Positions 37,725 through 46,623 of a stretch of DNA of 64,000 bases are shown here, in pieces. The notes under the pieces are model-generated. The model saw only the letters and a list, made by a program, of their open reading frames with translations, ran no database searches and was not told the origin of the DNA. The stretch's first letter is position 1; each line of letters opens with the position of its first letter. Made by a program: the position numbers and the translations under genes. Source of the DNA: Daejeonella sp. (GTDB lineage Bacteria; Bacteroidota; Bacteroidia; Sphingobacteriales; Sphingobacteriaceae); contig NZ_JAFEIG010000005.1 of assembly GCF_017495225.1 (NCBI RefSeq), forward strand, positions 92,056 through 156,055, in the 5' to 3' direction.

Positions 37725-37867
37725 CAGATGTCGCTTGTCTGACAACTGACAACGGTTAACTGTCAACTAATCTTCCAGATGTCGCTTGTCTGACAACTGA
37801 CAACGGTTAACTGTCAACCAATCTTCCAGATGTCGCTTGTCTGACAACTGACAACGGTTAACTGACG
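37725..37867. repeat. 51-bp tandem repeat, nearly three copies
   Basis: Units start CAGATGTCGCTTGTCTGAC at 37725, 37776 and 37827, with exact 51-bp spacing and almost identical sequence; the third copy is cut short. Each contains GATGTCGC, the reverse complement of the GCGACATC that precedes the REP-like palindromes. Confidence 0.9.
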
Positions 37868-37874
37868 CCCTCCC

Positions 37875-39509
37875 TTACTCTTTCTCCAAAAACGGATATC
37901 TATAATCTTTCGGTGGGTCAAAAGTTTCCTTAATTGTTCTAGGTGAAACCCATCTTAACAGATTAATCATGGAGCCCGCCTTGTCATTGGTTCCTGAACC
38001 TCTAGCTCCTCCAAATGGCTGCTGACCAACAACTGCACCAGTACATTTATCATTGATGTAAAAGTTTCCAGCCGAATTTCTCAAGGCTTGTGTAGCAGTT
38101 GCTAGAGCGTAACGATCTTGTGCTAAAACCGCCCCAGTTAAGGCGTAAATAGAGGTATTGTCTATAATTTCGAGTGTTTTTTCGAAATCTTTATCCTCGT
38201 AAACAAAAATTGTTAGTACCGGACCGAACAATTCTTCACACATGGTTACATAATTTGGATCTTTTGTGAGTATGATTGTTGGTTCAATAAAGTATCCTTT
38301 TGATTTATCATAATTACCACCAGAAAGAATTTCAACGTTTTTATCGCTTTTTGCACGATCTATAAATCCGCTAAGCTTATCAAAGGATTTTTCATCAATT
38401 ACTGCATTTACAAAATTACCGAAATCTTCAGTAGGCCCCATTTTAAGGGTAGCAAGATCACGAAGTAATAATTGTTTGATTGCAGGCCAAACGGATGCTG
38501 CAATGTACACTCTCGATGCGGCAGAACATTTTTGTCCCTGATATTCGAATGCACCACGTAAAATGGCAGTGCTTGAAGCTTCAACATCAGCTGAGCCGTG
38601 GACTAAAATAAAGTCTTTACCTCCAGTTTCTCCAACAATGCGTGGATATGTTTTGTACTTATGAATATTATTACCAATGGTCTTCCAAATATCTTGGAAA
38701 ACTGATGTAGAACCTGTAAAATGAATTCCAGCAAAGTCGGGGTGATTGAAAATAACCTCACCTGCATCAGGACCTGAAACATAAACTAGGTTGATAACGC
38801 CATCTGGTAAACCTGCTTCACGGAAAATTTCCATTAAAACATTTGCCGAATAAATTTGAGTATTTGACGGTTTCCAAACCACAACATTACCCATCATAGC
38901 CGCTGAAGTAGGTAAATTACCTGCAATTGCAGTAAAGTTAAATGGGGTTAAAGCAAATACAAAGCCTTCAAGTGCTCTTTGTTCCAATCTGTTCCAGCTT
39001 CCTCGTGGTGATACCGGAGGTTGTTGCTGGTATATTTCAGTCATGTATTTCACATTGAAACGCAAGAAATCAATCAGCTCACATGCTGCATCAATTTCTG
39101 CTTGAAAAGCATTTTTCGACTGCCCCAACATGGTAGCTGCATTCAGTTTATAACGATAAGGACCTGCGATTAAATCAGCAGCTTTTAAGAAAATAGCAGC
39201 ACGCTGCTCCCAAGCTAAATTTTCCCAAGCACTCTTCGCCTTTAAAGCTGCATTTATAGCTTCAGAAACGTGTTCTTTGGTCCCCTGACTATAAGTACCC
39301 AACAAATGCTGGTGATCGTGGGGTGGGTAAATATTGACTTTTTTATCAGTTCTAATCTCTTTACCATCGATATACATGGGTATGTCGATTGTCTTAGAAC
39401 GGGCATCAGCAAGTGCTTCTTTTAATAAAGCTCTTTCTTTACTTCCTGGTCCATAATTTAAAATTGTCTCATTAACAGGCTGAGGTACGTTGAAAAATCC
39501 TTTTAGCAT
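37875..39509 (-). CDS. pruA: 1-pyrroline-5-carboxylate (L-glutamate gamma-semialdehyde) dehydrogenase
   Basis: The 544-residue aldehyde dehydrogenase has catalytic C328 (GQKCSA) and E294 (GETGGKDF), the NAD-binding NFTAIAGNLP region, and the P5CDH-type C-terminus ending PRTIKETFDPP. It oxidises glutamate semialdehyde in proline catabolism. No separate proline dehydrogenase is adjacent. A TATCTTTG box on the minus strand (39531-39538) lies 22 nt before the start. Confidence 0.94.
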   Translation of the reverse strand: MLKGFFNVPQPVNETILNYGPGSKERALLKEALADARSKTIDIPMYIDGKEIRTDKKVNIYPPHDHQHLLGTYSQGTKEHVSEAINAALKAKSAWENLAWEQRAAIFLKAADLIAGPYRYKLNAATMLGQSKNAFQAEIDAACELIDFLRFNVKYMTEIYQQQPPVSPRGSWNRLEQRALEGFVFALTPFNFTAIAGNLPTSAAMMGNVVVWKPSNTQIYSANVLMEIFREAGLPDGVINLVYVSGPDAGEVIFNHPDFAGIHFTGSTSVFQDIWKTIGNNIHKYKTYPRIVGETGGKDFILVHGSADVEASSTAILRGAFEYQGQKCSAASRVYIAASVWPAIKQLLLRDLATLKMGPTEDFGNFVNAVIDEKSFDKLSGFIDRAKSDKNVEILSGGNYDKSKGYFIEPTIILTKDPNYVTMCEELFGPVLTIFVYEDKDFEKTLEIIDNTSIYALTGAVLAQDRYALATATQALRNSAGNFYINDKCTGAVVGQQPFGGARGSGTNDKAGSMINLLRWVSPRTIKETFDPPKDYRYPFLEKE

Positions 39510-39530
39510 AATTGGTATTCTTAGTTAGTG

Positions 39531-39538
39531 CAAAGATA
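39531..39538 (-). promoter_or_regulatory. -7 box of pruA
   Basis: On the minus strand TATCTTTG followed by C matches the Bacteroidota -7 consensus, 21 nt from the pruA ATG. The -33 box is unclear. Confidence 0.5.
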
Positions 39539-39673
39539 AGGCTTTGATCGAAATGTTAGGCTGAAATAAGCCAAAATATAACGAAAACAAGCTGATTTTA
39601 TAAAAGCATCAATTTATTTTGTTTTCTAAAAATGAATATTATTTAATATTTTAGATATTATTTTTATTTTAAA

Positions 39674-40591
39674 TTAATTATCGTAAATTTCTAAGCCTTT
39701 TGCAGGTTCCCAATCTGATTGTGGTTCATAATAATTCCACAATAATTTTGAGAGCTTACGAATGAGTTGATAACCTTCATTGTCTGTAGTCCAGCTTTCA
39801 TCTTTCTGATTCTTAGTAGCAATACAGAACACATAATCGCCATGAGAGGCATTCACAAGTACTACTTCTGAGCGAGAACGATTTACTGCACCTTGCTTAG
39901 ATGCGGCCTGAACATAAGGTGGAATTTGTGAAAGTGCCTCTCCATCCCAATAAATGCGAATCAAATTTCTGTACATGCGTTCGCTTGCTGCGGGACTAAT
40001 TGCCAGCCCATCTCGGATTTTTTTTATGAGAAGAGCCATTTCTTTCGGACTCGTTTGTCCCCAGCCATAACGTTTTTGAAAAGCTTCTCTTCCTGGAGTT
40101 CTTGAGTTGATGCGAATATTTTCAAAGCCATTGTCGGAAAGCCATTTATTGATATTTGCCCCGCCAACCAGTTTTTGTAACCAAAGACTTCCTGTATTGT
40201 CGCTTGTGGTGATACTAAGCATTTGAACCTTGCTTAATTGTACCTTTTCACCATCTTTAAAGGAACCAAGAATGTCTTCACCGGCGTAAAGTAGGCTATC
40301 CCGATAGATTAGATTTTGATGATAGCTCAATTCTTTTTTCTCGATTTTATCGAAAACTCCAATCATGATTGGGACTTTAATCATGCTGGCAGTGGGGAAA
40401 ATTGTATCGGCATTTATTTCTGCAAATTTACCTGTTTTTAAGTTTTGGACGTATATTCCTACATCGCCATTAAAACCTTCGACGAGTTTTTGCAGTTTTA
40501 ATGTTAGTTTTTTGTCGTTTTTAGTTTGTGCAAAAGCACTAAAAACAAGTAGAAAAATAATGCTCAGGAGGCTAAGTGACTTTCTTATCAT
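39674..40591 (-). CDS. class A beta-lactamase-like serine hydrolase
   Basis: The 305-residue protein has a signal peptide (ending FAQ). The serine-lactamase motifs are S69-M-I-K72, S130-D131-N132 and, where KTG is usual, K232-Q233-G234. E169 lies in the expected omega-loop area (TPGREAF). The set resembles the class A-like family of secreted hydrolases; the changed third motif and lack of neighbours leave resistance activity doubtful. Divergent from lpxK. Confidence 0.8.
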   Translation of the reverse strand: MIRKSLSLLSIIFLLVFSAFAQTKNDKKLTLKLQKLVEGFNGDVGIYVQNLKTGKFAEINADTIFPTASMIKVPIMIGVFDKIEKKELSYHQNLIYRDSLLYAGEDILGSFKDGEKVQLSKVQMLSITTSDNTGSLWLQKLVGGANINKWLSDNGFENIRINSRTPGREAFQKRYGWGQTSPKEMALLIKKIRDGLAISPAASERMYRNLIRIYWDGEALSQIPPYVQAASKQGAVNRSRSEVVLVNASHGDYVFCIATKNQKDESWTTDNEGYQLIRKLSKLLWNYYEPQSDWEPAKGLEIYDN

Positions 40592-40646
40592 GATGATTAA
40601 TTTAATTATTCAAACATCAATAAATATAAGCTTGAAATCAAATATG

Positions 40647-40654
40647 TATTTTTG
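40647..40654 (+). promoter_or_regulatory. -7 box of lpxK
   Basis: TATTTTTG matches the -7 consensus, 15 nt before the lpxK ATG, so the leader would be very short. No TTTG at 19 nt upstream. Confidence 0.4.
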
Positions 40655-40669
40655 TAAAAATTTTAATAA

Positions 40670-41743
40670 ATGAAACTAGTCCGATTGCTCTTATTTCCAT
40701 TCTCAATTCTTTATGGTTTTGGGGTCATGCTTCGGAATTTGGCTTATGATTTCGGATTATTTAAGTCGATTAAATTTAAAATACCCGTAATTTCTGTTGG
40801 AAACCTTGCCGTAGGGGGATCTGGTAAAAGTCCCATGACTGAGTACCTCATTAATCTTCTAAAGTGGGATTTCACCTTAGCAATGGTAAGTAGGGGATAT
40901 GGCAGGAAAACAAGTGGTTTTCGTTTTGTTGATGAGTGCGATGATGTTAGTTTGGTTGGCGATGAACCACTACAAATCAAGAAAAAATTTGAAGGTATTA
41001 GTGTTGTAGTATGTGAAAAACGGGTGGACGCTATTGAACAAATAGAATGGGAAAATGACGTTGTAATTCTAGATGATGCATTCCAGCATCGCGCAGTAAA
41101 GCCAGGATTAAGTATTTTATTGTTTGAATTTTCATCTTTCCAATCCAGTCAGTTTTTGTTGCCAGCAGGTAATTTGAGGGAGCCAATGTCGCAAAAGAAA
41201 AGAGCCGATATTGTGGTGATCACTAAAAGTCCTAAAACTATTGATGAATCGCAAAAGCAGCTGATAGCAGGTAAATTAGATCTTAATCCTAATCAAGCTT
41301 TATTTTTTTCATTTTTAAAATATGGTAATTTGAAATCTGTTTATGAAGAGCACCTTTCAAGGCCATTGAGCTCTTTAAATAGTTCATTTAACATTATTTT
41401 ATTATCAGGCATAGCCAATCCGAAACCTCTGCTAGAAATGTTAGAGGGCTATGAATCTAAGCTAATTCATCACGAGTATTCTGATCATCATAATTTTACT
41501 GATAAAAATATTGCTAAACTTGTACGCGAATATGTTCAGCTTGAAACCGGTAATAACATAATTATTACCACTGAAAAGGATGCACAACGTTTAAACTCTA
41601 AACAGTTTAATGAACAGCTTAAAGGTATTCCTATCTTTTATCTACCTATTGAGGCGGATTTTGAAGAGCCTGAAAAAACTTCGTTCAATAATTTAATTAT
41701 AAACTATGCAACAGAATCTGCAGTCGACAGTAGACTATATTAA
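40670..41743 (+). CDS. lpxK: tetraacyldisaccharide 4'-kinase
   Basis: The 357-residue inner-membrane kinase phosphorylates the lipid A precursor. It has an N-terminal membrane-associated helix and a P-loop at residues 44-54 (GNLAVGGSGKS, with Ser after the Lys). DDAFQHRAV and EYSDHHNFTDKN are typical of LpxK. Its last 38 bases overlap the next gene, purine nucleoside phosphorylase. Confidence 0.95.
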   Translation: MKLVRLLLFPFSILYGFGVMLRNLAYDFGLFKSIKFKIPVISVGNLAVGGSGKSPMTEYLINLLKWDFTLAMVSRGYGRKTSGFRFVDECDDVSLVGDEPLQIKKKFEGISVVVCEKRVDAIEQIEWENDVVILDDAFQHRAVKPGLSILLFEFSSFQSSQFLLPAGNLREPMSQKKRADIVVITKSPKTIDESQKQLIAGKLDLNPNQALFFSFLKYGNLKSVYEEHLSRPLSSLNSSFNIILLSGIANPKPLLEMLEGYESKLIHHEYSDHHNFTDKNIAKLVREYVQLETGNNIIITTEKDAQRLNSKQFNEQLKGIPIFYLPIEADFEEPEKTSFNNLIINYATESAVDSRLY

Positions 41744-42524
41744 GCGTAAAATTGATGGTTTTGAGCCGGAAATTGGAATAATTTTAGGGACCGGTTTAGG
41801 AGGACTTGTAGAAGATATTGAAATACACCATCAATTAATGTATTCTAATATCCCAAACTTCCCTATTTCTACCCTTGAGTTTCATTCGGGGAAATTAATA
41901 TTTGGAATTCTTGGCGGCAAGAAAGTTGTTGCTATGCAAGGGCGTTTACATTATTATGAAGGCTATGACATGAAGCAAATAACCTTTCCGGTTCGGGTAA
42001 TGAAGCTGCTAGGAATTATAAAATTGTTTGTCTCAAATGCGAGTGGTGCATTAAATCCAGCATTTAAAAAGGGTGATTTAATGATCATCGAAGATCATAT
42101 TAATATGCAGACAGACAATCCTTTACGTGGTCGAAATGATGATGATCTTGGTCCCCGTTTTCCGGATATGAGTGAGCCATACAATAAAGAGCTAATTGTA
42201 CGTGCTTTAGATATCGCCAAGAAAAATAATATTACTTGCCATACTGGTGTTTATGTTTCAGTAAATGGTCCAAATCTCGAAACTAGAGCAGAATATCGCT
42301 TTTTACGAAATATTGGTGCTGATGCCGTGGGAATGAGTACAGTACCTGAGGTAATTGTTGCAAATCATATGTCATTGCCTGTTTTTGCTATTTCTGTGCT
42401 TACTGATGAAGGCTTTCCAGAAACATTAACAGTAGTGTCATTGGATGAAATAATTAAAACAGCACAAGAGGCAGAACCGAAAATGACCAAGATTTTAAAA
42501 GATCTTATTCTCGAAATGGAATGA
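41706..42524 (+). CDS. purine nucleoside phosphorylase (trimeric type)
   Basis: The 272-residue enzyme shows GIILGTGLGGL, the phosphate-binding H/S motifs (LEFHSGKL, MQGRLHYYEGYDMKQ), SNASGALNP and VNGPNLETRAEYRF...GMSTVPE, all of the trimeric PNP class that cleaves inosine and guanosine. The start inside lpxK gives the family's usual N-terminus. Its stop overlaps the next ATG by 4 nt (ATGA). Confidence 0.93.
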   Translation: MQQNLQSTVDYIKRKIDGFEPEIGIILGTGLGGLVEDIEIHHQLMYSNIPNFPISTLEFHSGKLIFGILGGKKVVAMQGRLHYYEGYDMKQITFPVRVMKLLGIIKLFVSNASGALNPAFKKGDLMIIEDHINMQTDNPLRGRNDDDLGPRFPDMSEPYNKELIVRALDIAKKNNITCHTGVYVSVNGPNLETRAEYRFLRNIGADAVGMSTVPEVIVANHMSLPVFAISVLTDEGFPETLTVVSLDEIIKTAQEAEPKMTKILKDLILEME

Positions 42525-44524
42525 TTAAACGCTTAATTTTTATATTTTTTTTACTGAATTATCTCATTGTTAATGAGGGTTTTGCGCAAAGGACAATCCG
42601 TGCTGGGGGTGAAGGTATAGGTTCTGTAATGAACAGAGGTGGTGGAAGTGGTGCTCAAAACAGTGAGGAAATGCAACAAGACTCAATTATTTATACTTCT
42701 AAATATATTAGGTACACCAATCTTAAGATTTTAAAAGAAGGTACTCAAACCCGCCCAATAGATACTACGGTAAATAACTTTCAAAATTATAGTCCCATTT
42801 ACAAGTTTGATAAGCCCACTATTGGTTTGGGAAGTGCTGGTATTGCCTACCGAGAAATGCTTTTTAATCCGAGCAAAGTAATTGGTTTTGATGCCGGATT
42901 CCATTCTCTTGATGCCTATAAACTTACTCAGGATTCTATTAAATTTTTTAGAGCAAAAACACCGTTCACAGAACTTTATTATGTAAATGGCAGAATTCAA
43001 GAACAAACATTTAAAGTTATTCATACACAAAATGTGAAGCCTAATTTAAATGTAGGTGCTATGTATAATCGTTTAACTGCTGAGGGGTTTTATGTCAATC
43101 AAAAGGCCGACCATCTCAATGCGGCTTTATTTGCTTGGTATGAATCGCCAAATAAAAGGTATAATATTGTAAGTGATGTTATTTTTAATACCATCAAAGC
43201 TGGCGAAAATGGCTCAACTACGAATGATTCTTTATTTAGGGATGATCCAATTGATAAAATAGCGGTTCCTGTTCGTTTAAAGGCACTTGGGGCGAATCGG
43301 CCGATGCAAACATGGCGTCAAACCCAATTTTTCTTTAAACAATTTTATTATATCGGTAGGATGGATAGCATTCCTGATACAGAAGCTTCTGCTAAAATAT
43401 TGCCTACGCAGCGCTTTTCTCATGCTCTGACCTATTCCAAAGATCGCTACAAATTTTACCGAAATGAGGAAGATGTTTATGGAGCATTCCCAACCTTGCC
43501 TTCCCAATCATTTACTGAAACCAATGATTCTACCAAAGTCTCGAACCTTAGAAATGAGTTTAACTATAGTTTTTACCTTAGGGGAAGGGCATTGAGCTTT
43601 ATTAAAAATGAGTTGAAATTGGACCTAGGACTTCAAAACGATATTTATCGTTATGAGCAGCTTGCTTACAAAGAAAATTTCACGAATACCAGTCTGAAGG
43701 CTGCTCTCGCTTACCGTTTTAGTGATAAGGTGATTTTAGAAGCAGATTTAAATCAGGTAGCGCAAGGTAAACATGCTGGAGATTTTTTATATGAAGCTAA
43801 TTCTAGTTTCTTGTTAAGTAAATCTGTTGGAAGGATAATTTTAGGGGCCTACCTGCAAAATAAGTCGCCCGAACAAATGTTTGAACGTGTTAATTATCAG
43901 TATCATAGTTGGGATAGAAACTTTGATCGTTCAAAAATCACTAACCTTTCTTTCCTGTACGAAAATCCTAAATATAAATTTATTGCCAAAGCTGAATATT
44001 TCTTTGTAAATAACTATTTATACTTTAAAGAAACATCTAGTGCTAAGCAAATATCACCAGAGCAAAGTGGAACTAATATTAATTTGATTAAGATCACTCT
44101 TGCCAAAGACTTTAAAATGGGAAGGTTTAATCTTAATAATTATCTAGTGTATCAAAAGACTGATTTTCAGGATATTTTACGAACTCCAGAGATTTATTCT
44201 TACAATAGCTTTTTTTACGCAACTAAATTTTTTAAGGTATTAACCACAAATATTGGCTTTGATCTACGCTTTAACACACCATTTAAGGCACCTGCTTATG
44301 CAATTAATGTGGGACAGTTTTATAATGACAATGCAGCCTTAGAATATTCAACCTATCCCGTAGTAGATCTTTTTATTCGTGCTACTCTTAAGCGTGCAAA
44401 TTTGTTTTTGAAGTACGACTATGTGAATCAAGGTATGTTATCTAGGGGATATTATACCGTTAGGGGATATCCTATGCAAGATAAATTATTGAAATTTGGC
44501 GTTAGTTGGAAATTTTATAATTAA
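42521..44524 (+). CDS. putative outer-membrane porin (Porin_10-like)
   Basis: The 667-residue protein has a signal peptide ending FAQR and long stretches of beta-barrel pattern ending in MQDKLLKFGVSWKFYN. It resembles the Bacteroidota family called putative porin. The ATGA overlap with the phosphorylase gene makes lpxK-PNP-porin one transcript. Substrate unknown. The function is inferred from fold and family only. Confidence 0.78.
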   Translation: MIKRLIFIFFLLNYLIVNEGFAQRTIRAGGEGIGSVMNRGGGSGAQNSEEMQQDSIIYTSKYIRYTNLKILKEGTQTRPIDTTVNNFQNYSPIYKFDKPTIGLGSAGIAYREMLFNPSKVIGFDAGFHSLDAYKLTQDSIKFFRAKTPFTELYYVNGRIQEQTFKVIHTQNVKPNLNVGAMYNRLTAEGFYVNQKADHLNAALFAWYESPNKRYNIVSDVIFNTIKAGENGSTTNDSLFRDDPIDKIAVPVRLKALGANRPMQTWRQTQFFFKQFYYIGRMDSIPDTEASAKILPTQRFSHALTYSKDRYKFYRNEEDVYGAFPTLPSQSFTETNDSTKVSNLRNEFNYSFYLRGRALSFIKNELKLDLGLQNDIYRYEQLAYKENFTNTSLKAALAYRFSDKVILEADLNQVAQGKHAGDFLYEANSSFLLSKSVGRIILGAYLQNKSPEQMFERVNYQYHSWDRNFDRSKITNLSFLYENPKYKFIAKAEYFFVNNYLYFKETSSAKQISPEQSGTNINLIKITLAKDFKMGRFNLNNYLVYQKTDFQDILRTPEIYSYNSFFYATKFFKVLTTNIGFDLRFNTPFKAPAYAINVGQFYNDNAALEYSTYPVVDLFIRATLKRANLFLKYDYVNQGMLSRGYYTVRGYPMQDKLLKFGVSWKFYN

Positions 44525-44530
44525 GGGGAT

Positions 44531-44720
44531 AAGGAGCAAGGAACAAAGAGCAAGGACTAAGGACAAAATTTAGCAACAAAATAATTTAATCTTTTTTAAT
44601 TTTATTGGCTTCGAGAACCTTGCTTCGAGAACCTCAGCCACCGGTAATCTTACAAAGTTTACTGTTAACAATATCCAGTTGACGTATGTCTGATAACTGC
44701 CAACTGATAACTGTCAACTA
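44531..44720. repeat. repeat-rich spacer with heptamer arrays and inverted REP-like palindrome
   Basis: It holds an AAGGAGC-AAGGAAC-AAAGAGC-AAGGACT array (44531-44567). A reverse-oriented REP-like palindrome with a 14-bp duplication follows (GGCTTCGAGAACCT / TGCTTCGAGAACCT, 44607-44642). Last is a CTGATAACTG/CAACTGATAACTG array (44687-44720). There is no gene. Confidence 0.8.
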
Positions 44721-44723
44721 ATA

Positions 44724-45986
44724 TCACGTTTTCTGCTTCTTCTTCTTTGCTGCTGGAAATAACACATTGTTGAGTATGAGTCGGTAGCCTGGCGAATTAG
44801 GATGCAGGTTTAAATCTGTTGGTGGATCGCCAACGATATGCTGATAATCTTCTGGATCATGACCACCGTAGAAAGTCCATTGGCCTTGGCCCAATTCACC
44901 ATGAATATATCTCCCTTCGCCACTTGTTTTAGTTTCACCCATCACTAATACATTAGGTTTGATCACATTTCGTCTAAATGCCGTTGTCTGACCCATAAAT
45001 CCTTTAATCACCTTGTCGTGGTTTTGCGTGAGCATAGCTGGTACAATATCCCATTTTGCAGAAAAATCGAAAAGTGTGAAAAAGTCGTTTGTTCTATTTA
45101 GAGATTGAGATCTAGTGGGGGTAGCATCAATTGTAGAAAACTCATTACTTCCCGGATTTAGGTCGAGATTGAAATTTTGGAAGGCAAAAGTTTGATTAAA
45201 ATCAAGTTTAGATTGGGCATTAGCATCGGCAGGATCGCCGTCAAATACCCGATCAATAATATCTACACCATTAGCCGCTAAAGCAATGTCAATGGTTTCT
45301 GGTCCCGAACACATAGCAAACATAAAGCCACCACCCGCACAGAAACTTCGGATATTTCGTGCTACTTCAAGTTTCATTTCAGAAACTTTCTTGAAACCAT
45401 TTCTTTTTGCTGTAGCTTCTTGTAGCTTCACATCTTCCAAATACCAGCTTGCATTTCTAAAGGCAGTCCAAAAGCGATTGTACTGACCTGTAAAATCCTC
45501 ATGATGGAGGTGTAGCCAATCATATTTAGGCAATGTGCCTTTTAGAACCTCATCGTCATAAATAATGTCGTAGGGTATTTCGGCATAACTGAGGACCATG
45601 GTTACGGCATCATCCCAAGGCAATTTGTTTTTTGGAGAATAAACGGCAATTTTTGGTGCCTTTTCGAGTTTTACGATATCCATGTTAACTGATGAGTCAG
45701 TAATCTCATTTAAAATAAGATTTACTTTGCCATCGCTTAACACTTCATAAGAAATACCACGAATTTTACATTCACTTTCCATTGTTTGTGAATATTTGAC
45801 CAAAAAACTCCCGCCTCTATAATTTAAGAGCCAATCGGTTTCTGTTCCATTTTTTAATGCCCAGTACGTAATTCCGTAGGCTTTTAAATGATTTTTTTGT
45901 TCTTCATCCATCGGAATTAGAATGGAGGCAGCATTACAAATGGAAAGAAAAAGGGAAAAAAGCAGTGTCAAGCAGACTTTTTGCAT
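44724..45986 (-). CDS. exported Bacteroidota protein of unknown function (often labelled asparagine synthetase B)
   Basis: The 420-residue protein has a signal peptide ending CNAAS, then IPMDEEQKNHLKAYGITYWALKNGTETDWLLNYRGG. In the middle is CAGGGFMFAMCSGPETIDIALAANG, which resembles a nucleophile-elbow or amidotransferase-like strand-turn. From memory, close relatives are labelled asparagine synthetase B, but I see neither the N-terminal Cys2 glutaminase nor the PPi-loop of AsnB, so I treat the name as doubtful. Exported location argues against amino acid synthesis. Confidence 0.7.
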   Translation of the reverse strand: MQKVCLTLLFSLFLSICNAASILIPMDEEQKNHLKAYGITYWALKNGTETDWLLNYRGGSFLVKYSQTMESECKIRGISYEVLSDGKVNLILNEITDSSVNMDIVKLEKAPKIAVYSPKNKLPWDDAVTMVLSYAEIPYDIIYDDEVLKGTLPKYDWLHLHHEDFTGQYNRFWTAFRNASWYLEDVKLQEATAKRNGFKKVSEMKLEVARNIRSFCAGGGFMFAMCSGPETIDIALAANGVDIIDRVFDGDPADANAQSKLDFNQTFAFQNFNLDLNPGSNEFSTIDATPTRSQSLNRTNDFFTLFDFSAKWDIVPAMLTQNHDKVIKGFMGQTTAFRRNVIKPNVLVMGETKTSGEGRYIHGELGQGQWTFYGGHDPEDYQHIVGDPPTDLNLHPNSPGYRLILNNVLFPAAKKKKQKT

Positions 45987-46067
45987 GATTTTATATTTGT
46001 TTAGGCCTTATTAAAGGTATAAAAAGAAGAAGATATTTATAGAATTTTAGCAATTGATCTAAATAAT

Positions 46068-46075
46068 TAACTTTG
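46068..46075 (+). promoter_or_regulatory. -7 box of the cyclophilin gene
   Basis: TAACTTTG matches TAnnTTTG. A degenerate TTTT/TTTA at 19 nt upstream (46045-46048) is the best -33 candidate. The start codon is 23 nt downstream. Confidence 0.45.
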
Positions 46076-46098
46076 TTGTTTATTATAAGAATTGAATT

Positions 46099-46536
46099 AT
46101 GAGTAAAGCAATTATAAAAACTGAAAAAGGTGACATGACCGTGCAATTTTATGATAAAGATGCGCCTAATACAGTGGCAAATTTTTTGAAATTAGCAAAG
46201 CAAGGATATTATGATGGTGTGACCTTCCATCGAGTGATTAGTGATTTTGTTATTCAGGGAGGAGATCCTACGGGTACAGGCGCTGGCGGACCGGGTTATA
46301 GTATTGACTGTGAGCTTAGTGGCGAAAATCAATTCCATGATAGAGGCGTTCTTTCTATGGCACACGCAGGAAGAAATACTGGCGGTTCGCAGTTTTTTAT
46401 CTGCCATAGCCGTACAAATACTGCTCACCTTGATCGTAATCATACTTGTTTCGGTAAGGTAATTGAAAATGTTGATGTGGTAGATGATATCCGTCAGGGT
46501 GATAAAATATTGGGAATAGAAATAATTGAAGAATAG
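46099..46536 (+). CDS. cyclophilin-type peptidyl-prolyl isomerase
   Basis: The 145-residue protein contains the cyclophilin core: GVTFHRVISDFVIQGGDPTGTGAGGPGY, the catalytic FHR arginine, and GGSQFFICHSRT. No signal peptide, so it is likely cytoplasmic. Length is that of compact bacterial PpiB. Its spacer to the next gene (87 nt) is almost wholly a heptamer hairpin. Confidence 0.93.
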   Translation: MSKAIIKTEKGDMTVQFYDKDAPNTVANFLKLAKQGYYDGVTFHRVISDFVIQGGDPTGTGAGGPGYSIDCELSGENQFHDRGVLSMAHAGRNTGGSQFFICHSRTNTAHLDRNHTCFGKVIENVDVVDDIRQGDKILGIEIIEE

Positions 46537-46614
46537 AGGTTAGATTTGAGATGTGAGATATGAGTATTATTACTTTCTAAAAATCTCACATCTCACATCT
46601 CATTTCTCAAATCT
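46537..46614 (+). repeat. heptamer-array hairpin between the cyclophilin and DUF5606-type genes
   Basis: The left array (46538-46564) is GAGGTTA-GATTTGA-GATGTGA-GATATGA. An 18-nt AT loop follows, then the right array AATCTCA-CATCTCA-CATCTCA-TTTCTCA-AATCT (46582-46614), which pairs with the left. It belongs to the same GAGATAT family as the elements after rpsM and rpsD. Confidence 0.72.
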
Positions 46615-46623
46615 AAAAAAAAT

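Larger units (their letters stand above)
37361..37874. repeat. repeat-rich intergenic spacer
   Basis: No believable gene lies here. In order it holds a CAGTTAT heptamer array (37361-37405), REP-like palindromes (37425-37446, 37507-37556), a TTGGTTAG array (37455-37482), a nonamer-like block (37567-37623), another CTGTTAT/CAGTTAT array (37627-37670) and a 51-bp tandem repeat (37725-37867). Similar modules recur at 44531-44720 and 63425-64000. Confidence 0.8.

Noticed and set aside
37568..37759. 63-residue plus-strand open frame in the repeat spacer
   Set aside because: It is composed of the nonamer-like block and CAGTTAT heptamers, without a coding pattern.
37725..37867. Possible CRISPR array
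   Set aside because: Repeats are direct, contiguous 51-bp tandem copies with no unique spacers, and no cas gene is present.
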